Source: Candidatus Hydrogenedentota bacterium (GTDB lineage Bacteria; Hydrogenedentota; Hydrogenedentia; Hydrogenedentales; SLHB01). Taken from it: a stretch of 6,570 nucleotides of DNA. Of this stretch, positions 5,779 to 6,570 are shown one piece after another. The stretch spans positions 1-6,570 of the forward strand of contig PUOI01000170.1 of assembly GCA_003552765.1 (NCBI GenBank), written 5' to 3'. The position numbers and the translations under genes were made by a program. How positions within the stretch are numbered: position 1 is the first letter of the stretch; each line of letters opens with the position of its first letter. The notes beneath the pieces were generated by a model. That model was not told the DNA's origin and did no database searches. It was given only the letters and a program-made list of their open reading frames with translations.

Positions 5779-5794
5779 TAGGCATATCAACGGC

Positions 5795-5831
5795 GGCCCG
5801 GCCGCCCTCCAGTTTGGAGAGGGGCCGGGCC
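5795..5831. terminator. Long GC-rich hairpin between convergent lexA and P-II genes
   Basis: GGCCCGGCCGCCCTCC (5795-5810) pairs with GGAGAGGGGCCGGGCC (5816-5831) at 14 of 16 positions, around the 5-nt loop AGTTT. It lies 16 nt past the lexA stop and 12 nt past the P-II stop on the other strand, so both transcripts can form it. No T-run follows on either strand. It is best read as a bidirectional transcript 3' end or stabilising structure; intrinsic termination without a U-tract is unproven. Confidence 0.55.
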
Positions 5832-5843
5832 ACGCGCCATGGG

Positions 5844-6185
5844 TCAGCCTATGGCGTTCTTGCCGGTTTCGGCCGTTCGAATCCGGATGCATTCGCCGAG
5901 GTCGAGGATGAAGATCTTGCCATCGCCAATCTCGCCCGTCTTGGCGCCTCGAATGATGGCGTCAACCGCGGGTTGGACGAAGTCCTCGTTGACCGCGATT
6001 TCCATGCGGATTTTCTTAAGCAGGTTGACCTCCACCGTGGCGCCGCGATAGGTCTCGCTGTAGCCCATCTGCTGGCCGCATCCCAGGGCGTTGGTCACCG
6101 ACATGCGCTTGATGTCGTGCTCGAACAGGGCTTGCTTCACTTGGTTGAGCCGCTCGGGTTGAATGTACGCGATAATCAGTTTCAT
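5844..6185 (-). CDS. glnK: P-II nitrogen regulatory protein (GlnK/GlnB family)
   Basis: P-II proteins are trimeric sensors of 2-oxoglutarate and ATP/ADP; those encoded with Amt usually block the ammonium channel when nitrogen is plentiful. The product is 113 aa, the normal length. Conserved residues include Gln39 (2-oxoglutarate/Mg contact), Lys58, [10 protein letters not shown] (83-92) with Lys90, and IRIRT (100-104) with Arg101 and Arg103. The T-loop reads [10 protein letters not shown] (46-55): position 51 is Val, not the Tyr uridylylated in enterobacterial P-II, and position 49 is Ala, not the Ser phosphorylated in cyanobacteria. Control by those modifications is therefore not expected. 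The ATG at 6185 has AAGGAG (6196-6201) 10 nt upstream. It follows amt by 37 nt on the same strand, almost certainly one operon. The symbol glnK is chosen from the amt linkage; glnB cannot be excluded. Confidence 0.95.
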   Translation of the reverse strand: MKLIIAYIQPERLNQVKQALFEHDIKRMSVTNALGCGQQMGYSETYRGATVEVNLLKKIRMEIAVNEDFVQPAVDAIIRGAKTGEIGDGKIFILDLGECIRIRTAETGKNAIG

Positions 6186-6222
6186 CTCATGCTATCTCCT
6201 TATGGCTGGGGGTTGCCCGCGC

Positions 6223-6570
6223 TTATTTGCTGGTGAAGATCTGGAAGCCGCCGTACGCTTCCATGCCGTGTTCGTCGATGTCCAGCCCGCGGCTCTCCTC
6301 GTTCTCGGTAATCCGGATGCCTAGCGTGGCTTTCAAGATGGCGAAGAAGACAAACGCCGTAATGAAGTACGTCAGCCCCGCCGCCACGACGCCAATGAGC
6401 TGCACCACGAAATTGCCGCCGCCGAAGATGCCCACGGCCAGCGTACCCCACACGCCGCAGATCGCGTGGACGGAGATGGCGCCAACGGGGTCGTCAATGC
6501 GGATGCGGTCGAAGCCGAGCACGGCGAGCACCACGATGACGCCGGCGATGAGCCCCACCACGGCCGACCA
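6223..6570 (-). CDS. amtB: Ammonium transporter Amt, C-terminal part (N-terminus beyond window edge)
   Basis: Amt proteins are trimeric inner-membrane channels that carry ammonium into the cell. Only the last 115 residues are visible; the frame continues past the right edge, where it reads [23 protein letters not shown] (30-42 of the visible part) contains the second of the twin pore histidines (equivalent to His318 of E. coli AmtB). Hydrophobic segments lie at about 4-20, 32-50 and 53-79. The cytosolic tail [13 protein letters not shown] (94-106) is the conserved C-terminal region needed for channel activity and for P-II contact. The P-II gene follows 37 nt downstream. Here amt comes first, the reverse of the E. 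coli glnK-amtB order. The promoter lies outside the window. Confidence 0.95.
   Translation of the reverse strand, partial: WSAVVGLIAGVIVVLAVLGFDRIRIDDPVGAISVHAICGVWGTLAVGIFGGGNFVVQLIGVVAAGLTYFITAFVFFAILKATLGIRITENEESRGLDIDEHGMEAYGGFQIFTSK

Noticed and set aside
5874..5883. GTTCGAATCC, resembling a tRNA T-loop
   Set aside because: No cloverleaf arms or acceptor stem can be built around it, and it lies inside the P-II coding sequence (codons for the IRIRT region).
1..6570. CRISPR array, insertion sequence, phage or toxin-antitoxin genes
   Set aside because: No regularly spaced repeats, transposase or integrase motifs, terminal inverted repeats or recognisable defence proteins were seen on either strand.

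Overview
The window looks like a chromosomal segment from an uncultured or poorly sampled Gram-negative-type bacterium of moderately high G+C. The gene content points that way: queA, a Gfo/Idh/MocA oxidoreductase, an AI-2E-family permease, lexA, P-II and Amt. Promoter-like elements resemble sigma70 sites. A PVC/FCB-side or candidate-phylum lineage is a guess from protein flavour only; nothing here fixes the taxon.

Layout, left to right. (1) Positions 1-926, minus strand: most of queA (tRNA queuosine synthesis), running off the left edge. (2) 927-1157: a divergent intergenic region with a possible leaderless queA promoter and, in the other direction, a promoter followed by a leader with two strong GC-rich hairpins. 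(3) 1158-3673, plus strand: a three-gene sugar or surface-polysaccharide group. It holds a WlbA/WbpB-like nucleotide-sugar oxidoreductase, a class I SAM-dependent methyltransferase, and a WbpD/WlbB/QdtC-like hexapeptide-repeat acetyltransferase. Oxidoreductase plus acetyltransferase is the usual signature of N-acylated amino-sugar synthesis. The aminotransferase that would act between them is absent. The methyltransferase lies between two copies of a 13-base sequence that forms the 3' end of the oxidoreductase gene, so it may have been inserted into an older two-gene unit. (4) 3674-3923: a weak terminator, a candidate promoter and two tiny overlapping ORFs of doubtful reality. (5) 3924-5006: an AI-2E/PerM-family membrane protein. 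(6) 5007-5778: lexA with a near-consensus promoter and an 18-bp dyad, ACTGAACAGGATTTCAGT, placed where an autoregulatory SOS operator should be. (7) 5779-5843: a long hairpin between convergent genes. (8) 5844-6570, minus strand: an amt-glnK operon, with amt cut by the right edge and transcribed first. The P-II protein lacks the uridylylated tyrosine at position 51.

The regions are functionally separate: tRNA modification, surface sugar synthesis, membrane transport, DNA-damage control and nitrogen sensing. I see no mobile element, CRISPR array, RNA gene or clearly new multi-gene system. The observations most worth checking are the repeat-flanked methyltransferase, the lexA operator and the structured leader of the sugar operon.
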